Origin: Serinus canaria
Taxonomy: Eukaryota > Chordata > Aves > Passeriformes > Fringillidae
Assembly: GCF_022539315.1 (NCBI RefSeq)
Contig: NC_066317.1
Span: 64,575,179-64,639,178, forward strand
Direction: 5' to 3'
Length of the DNA: 64,000 nt
Position 1 is the stretch's first letter. Every line of letters starts with the position of its first letter. Below the pieces are notes generated by a model, which saw only the letters and a program-made list of their open reading frames with translations, made no database searches and was not told the origin of the DNA. This document shows, in pieces, positions 48,994 to 60,900 of the stretch. The position numbers and the translations under genes are program-made.

Positions 48994-51900
48994 GAAATGC
49001 TAAAATAATCAGTGTGTGTATGTGTGTGAAATCTCTGCCATATGAAATTCCTTCTTGCACCAGTTCCTCTTCAGTATAAGTGTTTTGCTTGATTTTCTAG
49101 AGGAATTTAGAAAAACAACTAGAACTTTTATTCTTTGTTTTGATAATAAAATATTTATATGAACTAAACTGTAACTGAAGCAGAATTCATAAAGTAATTC
49201 AAAATTCTCATGCAGAAAACTGCATGTTAGTCTTGAGTAGCTTCAGTACTGTAGTGGTGTGCAGTTTGTGATGGTTTGTAAAAGCTTTCCCTGAAAAAAA
49301 CACAACAAACCCAAGAATTGACTCAAACTTTGCATTCTCAGGAGCTGGAAGAAGATTTGTGGGTATAAAATATGTATTACTGTGTGGGGAAGCATTTTGG
49401 TAAAACTTAAACTACAGTGCTATCTGGCTTGGCTGCCTATTGTTTTATTCCCACTAAAGCAACCTTGAAAATTAGAGGAAGGCAGGAATTACATGAAAAG
49501 AGAAAGAACACAGTTTGCCTCTAGCAAAACATGTTTACAGTAACAGCTGCTCTCAGAGGAACTGCAGAATGTTCACAAAATAGTTTATTTTTTTTTTTAT
49601 CTATATTGCTGGTAAAGAATCAAATCAATTGACTTAGATTTATAGGAACGTAGTATTAATGTTCTGAAAAACAGCTACATTTTCCCACAGGTTTTTTTTT
49701 TGAATAGTTTATGAATGCTTTTGAAGCAGAAAATGTAGCAATAGCTAACAGAAGTCATCAGGATGGTATTTTCCACATAGTTACAGGGAAGAAGATTTAT
49801 TTTGATGCATCATAGGCAGGCACTTACTTTGGAGGCATTTGTATGATCCATCTTATTTTGGTGACCTTTATTCTGTCTTATAGGACAAAAGGTAAGGTGT
49901 CAATGATTCAAAGTCTTGAAAGTTTACTGATTTTGATTTTTTTTTAGGCCCCTGCTTTTTTTGCTGCACAACTTGTTTGTTGTACCTGTCCTGTATAAAT
50001 GCCATCAGCAAAAAGCAAAGATCTAAAGCTTTATAAGTAATGGATCTAGAAATGGCTAGTATTGTGCTTCAGAATGAGCAGAGGAAAATAAAATAAACAG
50101 AATTGAGTAAGTCCAGTTCTTTGAACTATACTAAATGTTGTACTTCAGTTAAAGGCATGTATAGTATAAAAGAACCCCAAACCAAACAAAAAATGTTCAT
50201 GTGAAAACCTCCTGGATGCAGAGTTGATGCATGAGCATCCTTGTGGTTATGTTTGTCTCTTGAGTTTCCAGTTCCAGCCCTTACACTGCTGCTAAGTTCA
50301 TAAAGGCTGCTGTATTACATTAATCTTTGCTATTTTAAACTCAATAAAGCTGCACCACTTGGTCATGGCACAATCTAATATCTCTGAGAAGTAAAAAAAA
50401 GCTCCCAAAGATAAAACAGTCCAGTGGCAGCTTGGGTTATGGTTGTTTTTCCTTTGTTTTTCTAGTTTGTGTGCTTTGATTTTACTTGGTCTTGTTGTGT
50501 TTCTTTGTTGTTAGAGGTTAAATTTGTGAATCCCAAGTCTTTTGTCAGCTATTGAATATGGGAAAAGTCAGTGTTGGAATATACATTAAAATTCTTATTC
50601 ATGATACTCATTTAGTTCATTTATTTTCAAGAAGTTTCAGACTAACAGATATGTGGAGGATGTGCCCTTTTACTTCTTGGTAGCTTTTCATACTGTGTTT
50701 CCAGAGTTGCATTTAAAGGTGGCTTCTTTTGTCCATCACTGTGTGAGAGTGCCTTTAGGGGACAGAGTTTATCTCTGTTTAGAAGTTTGAGGTGCATTCT
50801 TCACAAAGATGTAGCACTAAGCTTGTTTTTGATGGAATTTTTCTAATGCATGTGAGGTTTTTTGGGCAAAGTCCCATTCGCTCTGTCAGAATTGAACAAC
50901 TAATTTGGCATTAATTTTTTTTTTTTAGTCTCCTGCCATGGACAGAATGTTCCAGGGGTGTGTTTATCCTATCAACTTACAAAAAAAGAAACATTTCTCA
51001 ACATCAGTCTTTGCTCTTCATACTGAACACTGAATCTTGTACTTTCCACAAATGTTATTTGGCTTTGCTATAATATGTTCCAGTGATACGTACTGGCTGC
51101 TGTCTCAAAGTCTTTGTGTTTTTAGGTATGTATGCAGAAAACCAACTTAGATGTTCTGAGTACTGTACTTCTTGAATGTGATGTAAAAGCCTATAATGGG
51201 TTTAGGACCAGATTAACAGTTATTTAACAGCTGTTTAAATTAAATTGTGACAAACTGCATATGAAATATAAATAAGAACATTCCGAGGAGGAGAAATAAG
51301 ATGGAGTTCTCATGTATCACCTGCAGAGCCCCATGCTGGGTGTAAAATAGCTTAATGTACTGTGGCTTAAAATATTCCTAAAATATATAATAAAAGCAAG
51401 GTACAGAGGTATTTATTGTGTTTTATGCTGTGTTTAATGGTGTATTAGGTTTTGGTGCTGCAATGCTTTCAATTTTCTCTAATAAATCCAGAATGTACAT
51501 TCAGTGCTACATTGCATATTTGTTGCTTCTGGTTATGACCCTTTTACTATCAGAGTCAATGAAATGTATCACTTGCAGAAGACACCCCAGGGACAAGTTC
51601 TCTATGAAGATGACTTAACAGGTCTTTCATGTCTCCTGGTGGTACAATAAGAACAAGTCTAAAGTCATCTTGGCTGGGATTTCTGAATGCAAAGGGTGTC
51701 TGAAAACATCTTTGGTAATTTTTTTTCTTTTGAATTTCATGATTTAGTGTGTTTTAACTATGAGAGAGAAAACTACTTGGAATGACTCTAATAAACACTT
51801 AAGGAATTGATGCCTAGAACAGAGATATGTGGATTAAATTACTTTTTACTTCAGATTGGTAGTAGCTTACTAGGTGCACGTACACAACTACATGTCTCCA

Positions 51901-53913
51901 GAACTGATAGTTTTTTTTGTTCATCCATCGAAAATTGTGTTTATATGAAATAGGTGCTATTAATCCATTAATGTTTTTAGCAGTGATGTACAGCTATAAT
52001 CAGTTCTTTCTAACTGCACTGCTCTATAAATTTTCTAAATACAGGAATATGTCACTTTCCCTGAAAAGTGTAATGACTTAATATGTGCAGCATTCCCTCC
52101 TGGGAGTAATCCATTCTTACCAAGTGATTTAATTGGAGTTGATTGAACAAGTCACAGAAGTTAAACATTACTTTTAAAGGCCTTTGCTATTTGAGAACAG
52201 CCCTGCAATGTCTTGGTTTTTTGCAGTACACACCAAATAGAAATTATATGTGGAAAAGCAAAACACAACAAATGTGCTAGAAATGCTTGAATCAATAACT
52301 GTTATAGCTGGAGTTTTGTTTTGTTTTAATCAAGAAAAACATCAGTTAATGTAGAGGTGCAGTTTCTTCTGACAAAAAGGAAGTACTACAGGCATTTTTG
52401 GAGGGCAGTGCAGTTGTAAGCAATATTCAGTGTTACTATACTGTACTTTATAATGGGAAGTAATGAAGAAAATCCCATTTTAGTGTTTCACAGTTACAAA
52501 TGATGCTTTCATTGGTTTGTAGCTAAGAATGGGACCGAGGGGAAGGAAGCTATACCAAAAGGTAAAAATGAAATGTGGCTAACCTTTTTTTCTGAAAGGG
52601 AGGGAAAAAACTCTGAAAATATTACAAATTCATTTCTGAGGTCTTTTCTGGGGGGAAAAAGCCCTGTTCTAGCAGGCACAAGTCTGACATGTTTTTCAAT
52701 AGAAGACAGCTGAGTTAGTGTGGCTGTCACTAGGAGAGAAGACAGTCTCTATTTTGGCTTCAAGAAGAAACACTGTCCTTTGGAACAACTCTGAGAGGAT
52801 CAATATCAAACTGTAAGGGCCTTTTTTACTGCTTTACTCGCTTTTTTTCTTTTTGTACACTGAGACAACTTATGCTGTGGGGAAGCAAATTTCTAATCAT
52901 TGCAGGATAATCACTGAACTGGTGACCTCCAAAGTTTTTCATGCCTTGAAGATTCATATTCCCTTGTTGATAGTATGAGTACTATCACACTAATATTTGA
53001 ACATAAATGCTTCTTTAAGGGTTTTTAATGCATCATATACAGGCATCTGAAGCTCAGAATTTCACCATCTTAAAAAAAATTGACTTGAACTCTCTCTCCA
53101 GGGATAACTATATAAATAAAATGTCTTTTCTCTTATATAGAAGCATTTAAAGCAAAGAAGTAAAATCTTAATATTTAGCTTTGCTCAATTGAAATAAACT
53201 TAAATCGATGCTAGTAGATACTGATACAATGGGGTTTTTTATTATATATTTGAGGTCTTAGGTCTTTACAAAGGGACTGATTTTATTTTCATTTGTATTA
53301 GTCTGCTGAAGGACTTCAGTGTCCTACTCAAGGGCTGGGAAAAAGGTATCATCTTCATCTTGTTACTTGAAACTGAAGTAAGTGCTTTGGGAGGAGACCT
53401 CAAGGAATCACAGATCAGAGGACTGGCTGTCACATTCTTCAGAGCTCTTTTTGCTGAATGGTGTGAAACCAGGGAGTCCTGTGGTGCCTGTACTCATGTC
53501 TTTTTTGAGTCCTTTTCCCCCTCTGATTTCTTCTTCAGACAAAAATCTTTTAAAACAGTTGGGAAGTAAAATGACTGTAAATTATTCAGAATCAGAAGCA
53601 TACAGGGAGAATCACTTGAATCTCATTTTGTTAGGTATGGTGCTCTGCTTTAAGCTTGTGTAATAAATGTGAGATCACCTGAAAATCCACTCTAGTGAAC
53701 ATTTCTGGAGTGCAATTCTGCCTCATTGCTGGTAGGAAAAAAGAGGGGAGGTTGTCTGAATTGTAGTTTTTCATAAATGAGTAAAGCTGTTTTTCCTCAG
53801 ATTTTGTGAGGTTTTTATGTAGATTTTAGCCCTGAAAACTAGACTTAGTTCTGCAAGTAATTTGAGCTTCATGGTGTTTAGGGTGGGGTTTTTTGGTTGT
53901 TTCTTTGGTTTGG

Positions 53914-53932
53914 TTTTTTTTTTTTTTTTTTT
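53914..53932 (+). repeat. T19 homopolymer run
   Basis: The run follows a GGTTTGGTT-rich stretch (53880-53913). Read on the minus strand it is an A run inside CAAACCAAAGAAACAACC-like sequence. No source gene is recognised. Confidence 0.85.
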
Positions 53933-54289
53933 GTCCCACAGGTAGGAATACCTCATCTCTTGAATTAGAATTCTGACCTCCAGGAAAAGAAGTCTTTGTG
54001 GCATTTCTGGAAGACTTTGCAGTTTGCCCAGTGACCTCTCCTTCATTTTGAGGATGCAGATGTTCAGCTGCATTACATTTTTGGCAGCAGATTGGTAGAA
54101 GGCATTACACAAATTTTCCAAGAAATCATATTACTGAAGTGTTGTTGTTAAAGCTGCTGTTTGCTATAAACATAGGGCCAGGCCTTACAGGTCTGTGCTG
54201 GGGGTCAGCAAACTGCAGATCTCACCTTTTTCTTAACCTCTTGCCAGGGATGAGGTGCAGCTGCACAGGCAGGTGTATTGAGATGGCAG

Positions 54290-54540
54290 ATGCCAAGAGG
54301 AAATGGCCTGAAGTTGTGTCAGGAAAGCTTTAGGTTGGATATTAGAAAGGTTCTTCAGCCACAGGGTGGGAAGGCACAGGTTGTCCAAAAAAGCTGTGGC
54401 TGCTCCATCCCTGGAAGTGTCCAAGGCCAGGTTGGGTGGAGCTCTGAACAACTTTCTCTAGTGGAAGGTGTCCCTGCCTACAGCAGGGGAGTTGGAATGA
54501 GATGATTTTTAAATCCAAATTTTGTGTGATTCTATGACAG
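54290..54540 (+). mobile_element. CR1 LINE fragment, 3' end, sense on plus strand
   Basis: Blocks in order: CAAGAGGAAATGGCCTGAAG, TTGTGTCAGGAAAGCTTTAG, GTTGGATATTAGAAAGG, GGCACAGGTTGTCCAAAAAA, GCTCCATCCCTGGAAGTGTC, CAAGGCCAGGTTGGGTGGAG, TGAACAAC, AGTGGAAGGTGTCCCTGCC, GAGTTGGAATGAGATGATTT and the tail TGTGATTCTATGACA. It is 5'-truncated, about 250 bp and well preserved. Confidence 0.95.
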
Positions 54541-57201
54541 TGGACTTCTGAATTTCATTGGCACATTCCCAGAGGAGTAGCCTAAAGAGCTTCAGTTAGA
54601 TTATATTTGGAGCTGTACAAATGTACTTGAAATTTGAAGATCAAATAAATGTCAAAAATAAGGAGTTCCAGAAGTGTTCCACGCCTCTTAGGAAGACAGA
54701 TCTGACCTGAACTAATAGTTCACTTTGGGTATGCACAACTCCATAGGTTATTTTAGACATAAAAGCAAACTGCTTGGATGGCTTTCCTGAGTTTTCCTTG
54801 CAGCTGCCAGAATGTTGGGGGTGTAGTTCTAGACATTGCCTAAGCCAGGTGTGGTTGTATAAAATGACATTATTCTGGGCTGTGCACTGGAGTCCTGCAG
54901 ACCTTTGGGCATACCTGTAGCAGTAGATGGGCAATGGTTTAATAGCTAAAAACCTGGGAATGATAGCAGTGTGTCACAGAGCAAGGTTTTGAGCCATTCT
55001 GCCTTATTAATCTGCTTATTCATTCTTACATTTCCTCCCAGGTTATCTCAGGTGCAACCTCAGAGCAATGAAGCTGCTCTGCTTCTGATTCTGTCTGGTA
55101 TAATTCTTATTGTAAGGACTGCAATAAGATCACTCAGATATAAACTGATTGCCAAGCTTATTTTAGGTCTTAAAACCATGAGAGATGCTCTCTTGTACAT
55201 TTGTCATTATACATTGGAGAATTAAAACATAAAATGTGTGGAGGAGGGGTGGTTGCTATTTTGTATCTATAGAAATTCCTTTCTGATTTCTGATACATGT
55301 GCTTATTTAGACTCTATACAGTATATTTCTTTTATTTCTGTTTTTAGAGCATAGACATTGGTATAACTTTGTTCTACTGCTTCAGTAAAAGGGTTGGAAC
55401 AGATGAATTAAATGAATGCCAACATTTTCTTATTGTAATTTTATAGCTGGTTATTCCAAGTTATTTCGGAATTGTGAATGGTTCATTCTAATTTACCTTT
55501 CAGAGTAAAGAAGCAGGTATGATAAATTCTAATCCAGTATACAGATCCTTCTTTTTTTCTTCAGAGGAGAAAAGCCTTCTGTGCTTTATATTTCAATATT
55601 CACTAATACCTGGTATATAATCTTTAAATCATTTTTCCATATTTCATAGTTTCTTCCTGAAGTTTTCTTAAGCTAGTTGTGTTTATCCTGATTATTTGTT
55701 CTTGCTATTTTCATCTTCAGAATGTTGAAACTTTACTTTAGTTACAAGCTTTTTTTGGTAAATATCAGTTTTGCTGAGTCTTTTCAGATATGTTCCATTT
55801 TAAAGGTTTTGAACAGTGATTTCCAAAAGCAATAACAAGAACAGCTGTAGTCTTTAAAGCTCTAAAGAAAAAGGATGTTTATAAGGGTCAGAGTTTGATG
55901 AAAAGCCAAGAATAATGCATAAAGTAATACTTGATGAAATACAGATGGTCTAAATTTCTCATCCTTGTAGGGCCTAGATTTCTTGTCTTTGTAGTTAATC
56001 TTTAGTGTCCACTTTCAGCTGTAAAAACTTCTGAGAAATTAATCTTCTCTATTTCATGATCCCATTTTTTAACCTCAGTAATCATAAAGTGGCATTAGAG
56101 TGAGAACTGTCTAGATGAATTACTGTACAATTCTTTTGATAACATAGGATTTTTTTACAGTTATATTTTATATGGAGGCTTTATTATTTTGTCTATTAAA
56201 AAAAAAAAGAAAGCAATTATTAATCTTGCTATAGGAAAGTCTTTTTCCAAAATTCCTTGTAAGTTTGCCTTTGGTTTAAATTTCAATTTTGCAATGGAAC
56301 TGGAGAACTTTCCAACTAATTCTATATTCATTATTTGTGTCTTTCTGTTAAGGCATGTGCTACCTTAAATGCTCACTTATTTCCATAATGATTGTCCAGT
56401 GTATTTTCAGATTATTATCTAGTTTATAACTACACTTTCCAACACTAAAGAGATAAATAGTTCCATAAGTGATTTCTGGAAGCTATATTTATTTTCCTGA
56501 AAACAAACTTGGTTAAAAAATTAAGCTTTTAAGAGAATTGCTCTCTGAAGGAAAACAGTAGTGTAAATAGTACAAATTAAATGGGGACTTGAAAAGCAGG
56601 TATTTATTATTTGCTTTTGTGTTTAGTTTTTTTTTCCTGTCCTGTCTCTTGTGAGTAGCAGGTGTAACTCTAGAAACATAAATATGTTTGAATGAATGTA
56701 TGAGTCAACTGGTCATACAAAATTAGACTCTGCATCTAAATAGCCAGGAAGTTTTTTTAAAGTGTCTATTGCATTAGCACAGTGGGAAGTTTTTTGTGAA
56801 GATATTTGAAAATTTAGACTTGCATGTACACACACATTTAAAATAAATATAAAATTTTATTTTAGACTAATGCAATAGCAGTCTGCTTTTAGACTATGAC
56901 AAACATAAGGAAGTCAAGTTAGTCAAGAGTCTTATTTCCATTAGTTCTTGATTTTTAATTGAGTATTCCATCATTCAGGTCCTATGTTGTCAGTTTAGCT
57001 GCCTTTTTATGTGATGTTTGATTGATATGTGACAATTATCCTTCTTGCTGCCTGGTATCCTTCACAAGCAGAATTTGTGCACAAGCAAGATGTGATCTGA
57101 GCAAAGACAGGGTGCAAAATTGGAATACAAATGTTTTATCGCCCAGTAGGATTTATAGAGGATATATAGATTTTATATGTATAAAAAGTATTACCTCTAA
57201 A

Positions 57202-57405
57202 AATCATAGAATCATTAAGGTTGTAAAAAGCCTCCAAGATCATTGAGTCCCACCACTAACCCAGCACAGCCATCAATGTCCCAGGTGCCACAGCCACATG
57301 TCTTTTGAATGCTTCCAGGGATGCTGATTCCATCTCTTCCCTGGGCACTCTGCTCCAGCACTTGCCCACCCTCTAAGTGAAGAATTTCCTTTGTTTCATA
57401 ATGGT
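57202..57405 (-). mobile_element. CR1 LINE 3' end, antisense
   Basis: The plus strand begins AATCATAGAATCATTAAGGT and continues with CCTCCAAGATCATTGAGTCC, CAGGTGCCACAGCCACATGT, GAATGCTTCCAGGGATGCTG and CTTCCCTGGGCACTCTGCTC, ending near the AAGTGAAGAATTTCCTTTG block. This is the reverse complement of a CR1 3' region. Confidence 0.93.
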
Positions 57406-57565
57406 ACAGACTCAATATACAACTTTACTTTAAAAAGGTTCACTTTATCACACAACCCTTTATTTTGTGTGGGGTACTTGTTGCATTTGATGTAAGTTAA
57501 GTTTGAAAGGGATTACATTTTTAAAATATACTTTTAATAATGAAAAACCTGAAATTCACAACTTC

Positions 57566-57596
57566 TTTTTTTTTTTATTTATTTTTTTTTTTTTTT
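57566..57596 (+). repeat. T-rich run with two A interruptions
   Basis: T11-A-T3-A-T16-type low-complexity sequence lies between two oppositely oriented CR1 fragments. Confidence 0.85.
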
Positions 57597-57641
57597 ACTT
57601 TTCCTGTGCTGTGATTAGTCAGTCTTGCTATTGATGTTCAT

Positions 57642-57904
57642 TGATCAGGAACTGCAGGGATAGAACAAGGCTCCAACTGAAAGCAGGGAAATTTAGCTTA
57701 GATATTAGGAAAAAAATCTGTATTGTGAGGGTGGTGGTCCTGGCACAGGTTATCCAGAGAGGTTGTGGATGCCTCATCCCTGGAAATGTCCAGGACCAGG
57801 TTGGACAGAGCTTGGAGCAGCCTGGGCTAGTGAAACTTCTCCTTGTCCATGGTGGAGAGTTGAGATGATCTTTAAGATCCCTTTCAATCCCATTCCATGA
57901 TTCA
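57642..57904 (+). mobile_element. CR1 LINE fragment, 3' end, sense on plus strand
   Basis: Blocks in order: GGCTCCAACTGAAAGCAGGG, TTAGCTTAGATATTAGGAAA, TGTGAGGGTGGTGGTCCTGG, CACAGGTTATCCAGAGAGGT, GTGGATGCCTCATCCCTGGA, CAGGACCAGGTTGGACAGAG, GAGCAGCCTGGGCTAGTG, GAGATGATCTTTAAGATCCC and the tail CCATTCCATGATTC. It lies about 240 bp downstream of an antisense CR1 fragment. Confidence 0.95.
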
Positions 57905-60900
57905 CTTAGAAATTATAACAATATATTGCATTTAGAAATACATATTGGTTCTAAATGCTTTGATTTTTTTATAATCCAGGAAGTTGAGTACTGAAGATTT
58001 ATAGGGGTTTTTAAAATAAAATGTTTAAATATAAATAGCTCCTATTGCTCTTGAGATGTCCACATTATGTATTTAATTTTGATGGAATGACAATCAGGAA
58101 GGAAATTTCTTTGTAATTGAGAGTACCAACAATAGTTCTTATAATTGGTTTTAGGCATAGCTTTTAGTGTATAATAGGGGGCAGATATTGATCTCAGTAA
58201 AATAAAACTTTCTATGGGGATCATTAAATCATTTATTCTGTGCTGGCATTGGCCTGAGTTACTACTTAACTTGTCATTGTTATAGCCAAAATTTCCTTTG
58301 AAATCATTTACTGCTTGATGGGATTTTTAGCTGTGCTAATTAATATGATTATTGGTTACTTCCTAGTAATTAAATATCTAGGATGACTTTTGGGATCTCA
58401 TGCCTTTGTCCATTAATCTGTCATTTACTGTAATAATATCCAAGATGTCAGTATCAACTGAACCTTTATAGACTCGCTATTATTAATTTATGGCATTGTT
58501 CTTTCAGTCCTTGGGATCTGCAGTAAAAAGTATCCCACCCCCTGTGATGAAAAGTAGCTCACTTGAGCCATAGGCAGCCATTTGTTCTCAGGATTATAGG
58601 ATGTTTTAATGATTCCTAATTTTCTGTTGGTTTTTTTTCCAGTGTTGTCAAATTTTCTATTTTAATAAGCAATAGAGAATTAAGAATTAGAACGGGTCAG
58701 GTGCTTCACTTTGGGAGCAGTGGCAGATGCTTTGCTGCTTTCTGAGCCTGTTGTGTTTGTGCTGTGCACTTCTCCAGCTGTGCCCTCTGGGGCAGGCAGA
58801 GCCAGTTAGAAATGGCCATCTAACATCAAACAAAAGGCAAAGAAACAGCAATTTCATCCACTGCCAAGTCTGACCAATGTAACATCCAGAACTGCATCCT
58901 TGGCTTATGTTAAACATCAGATAACTGCTTGTGCATGGGTGGAAACCAAAAGGAAATGTGTCAAGAAGGATTTCTTTCAAAAGGGTTCATTCTTTAAAGG
59001 TGGCTGTTGTACTTACTGGCCATTTAAATAAAACACTTTTGTAAGTGTGACTTATAAATGAAGAGAAATACCTGTCAAGGCTTAGTTTAAAAGGTCTGAA
59101 GTTGCTATGTTTGCCTTATACAGAAGTCAAAGATATTGCTACTATTTAAAAGCAAATCTATGTTCCATGGGATTTCAGAGCAGTGTTTGGGTAGTTGTAA
59201 AGTAAAGGAATTACAAAAGTTAAATTTCTAAGCTTAATATTTCCATTTCCTTCAAGTGCATCTACTGGCTGTTAAATCTGTCATTGCATAGAAATACTTG
59301 AAAGTTGCATACTCTTGCAAAATTTCATTTCTTTCTGTTAAAAAAAGAGTAATTTTATCTTACATTTAAATATGTATTGTGAAGGCTGATTACTGCCTAA
59401 TTGTATTTTTTTCAGGGAATGTGCATCTAATGGAAAGGGAAAGTTTATTTAGTGATATATCATTTTTGCCTTCTAACATATGGTAATATTTTCAGAGTTT
59501 ATAAATACCCAACTGTGTAATTGCCAACCCTTATGTGCTCTTGCATATAGATTCCAAAGCATCAGATAACAAACTGATGCTTCAGGAGGGAAAAATTTAG
59601 TTTCAAGTTCTTTGGGGAATTTCTCCTGGTGGTAACTGCTGGTGGGGGTCTCATCACCAATGTGAATGTGGACTGGATTAGAGGAAGGGATTTGGGGGAA
59701 TGGATTTCCACACAGAGGACAATACAGTGGAAAGAAAATATCAAGGAGAGAGGTTGTTGTCATTGCTGGTGTCTGGCTATTATTTCCTATTTGGTTTTCC
59801 TCAGTTACAGGATAACTTTGATATGATTTAGCATGATCTTGAAATTAATGAGCACTACTGAATTTTATCCCTTTCCCACATTTCGCTTTTCTTCAGTTGA
59901 TTCCAGCTCTACAATCTGTTTGTGCCCATTGAAGAAGTGGCATGGCACTCCTTCACCCCCTTGCTGGGACCATTCCCAAGGCAGGAGTGTGACAGGGACA
60001 TTTCTCTGGGTGCTAAAGCTGCCCTGAGCATCCTGGGGCCATTTGTGGTGGACTTGAAAGTTAGACAAGATAAATGTTCTGTTTTCAGCTGCAAGAGAGA
60101 AGAGGAGATAGGGAGATTGAGCAGTGACACCCAGGCAGAGGCAGGTCCTGTGTGAAGGACAAGGACAAACTCAGCTTTGTGATGGAAATGGTGAGTGAAC
60201 TCCTGGCAAGCTCCAGTTTGTGGAGGAGGAGGACTCTGGATTTTCCCTTGAAGAGCAGAAGTAACAGCCTCCTGTCACCCTTCCTGTGACTTGCTTTCCA
60301 AAGCCAGGCTGTGGAAAGAAGAGGCTGAACATTTGCTATCTGAGCATCTTAAACTATAATATATATCCTCATGTGAGCCTAAAGGGATAGGCTTTCTAAA
60401 GGGATTTCTGCACCTGCACACTGCCAGTATTTGCTAAAAGCAAGATTTGGGTCTTATTTAAACAACTGAGAGAGGAGGTTTTTTCCAACCTGGTATTCTG
60501 TTAATCAGCCAGAAAGGAAATTCTTGCACAAGCAGAGAGCAAGCTTTCTAAAACCTTTAGCCATGCATTTCTAATTTTTTTTTTTCCTTGCCTGATGGGC
60601 ATTTTATAACAAAATAATAGTTCAAAATTCAGGTCCTTAATTAACAAGTAAAGAACTGACCCAATGCCAGCAACAACTGAATCACTAGTATTTAAGGCCA
60701 TCTGTTGTAGAATTGTCAGATATTCAGAATTTGACATTTTACTCCCTTTATGCAGATAATTTTCATCTGATCTTGACACAGAGAAGCTAACAATCTCAGT
60801 CCAGATATGCAACACTCAGATAAAACAAAGGCACATGTTGTACTTTGGTCTATTTTAAGACTTGATTTTTCAGGGAGCAATTTTTTTATTTGCTTTTGAT

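Noticed and set aside
54971..55225. 84-codon hydrophobic frame
   Set aside because: No family resemblance, no promoter or splice context; a chance frame.
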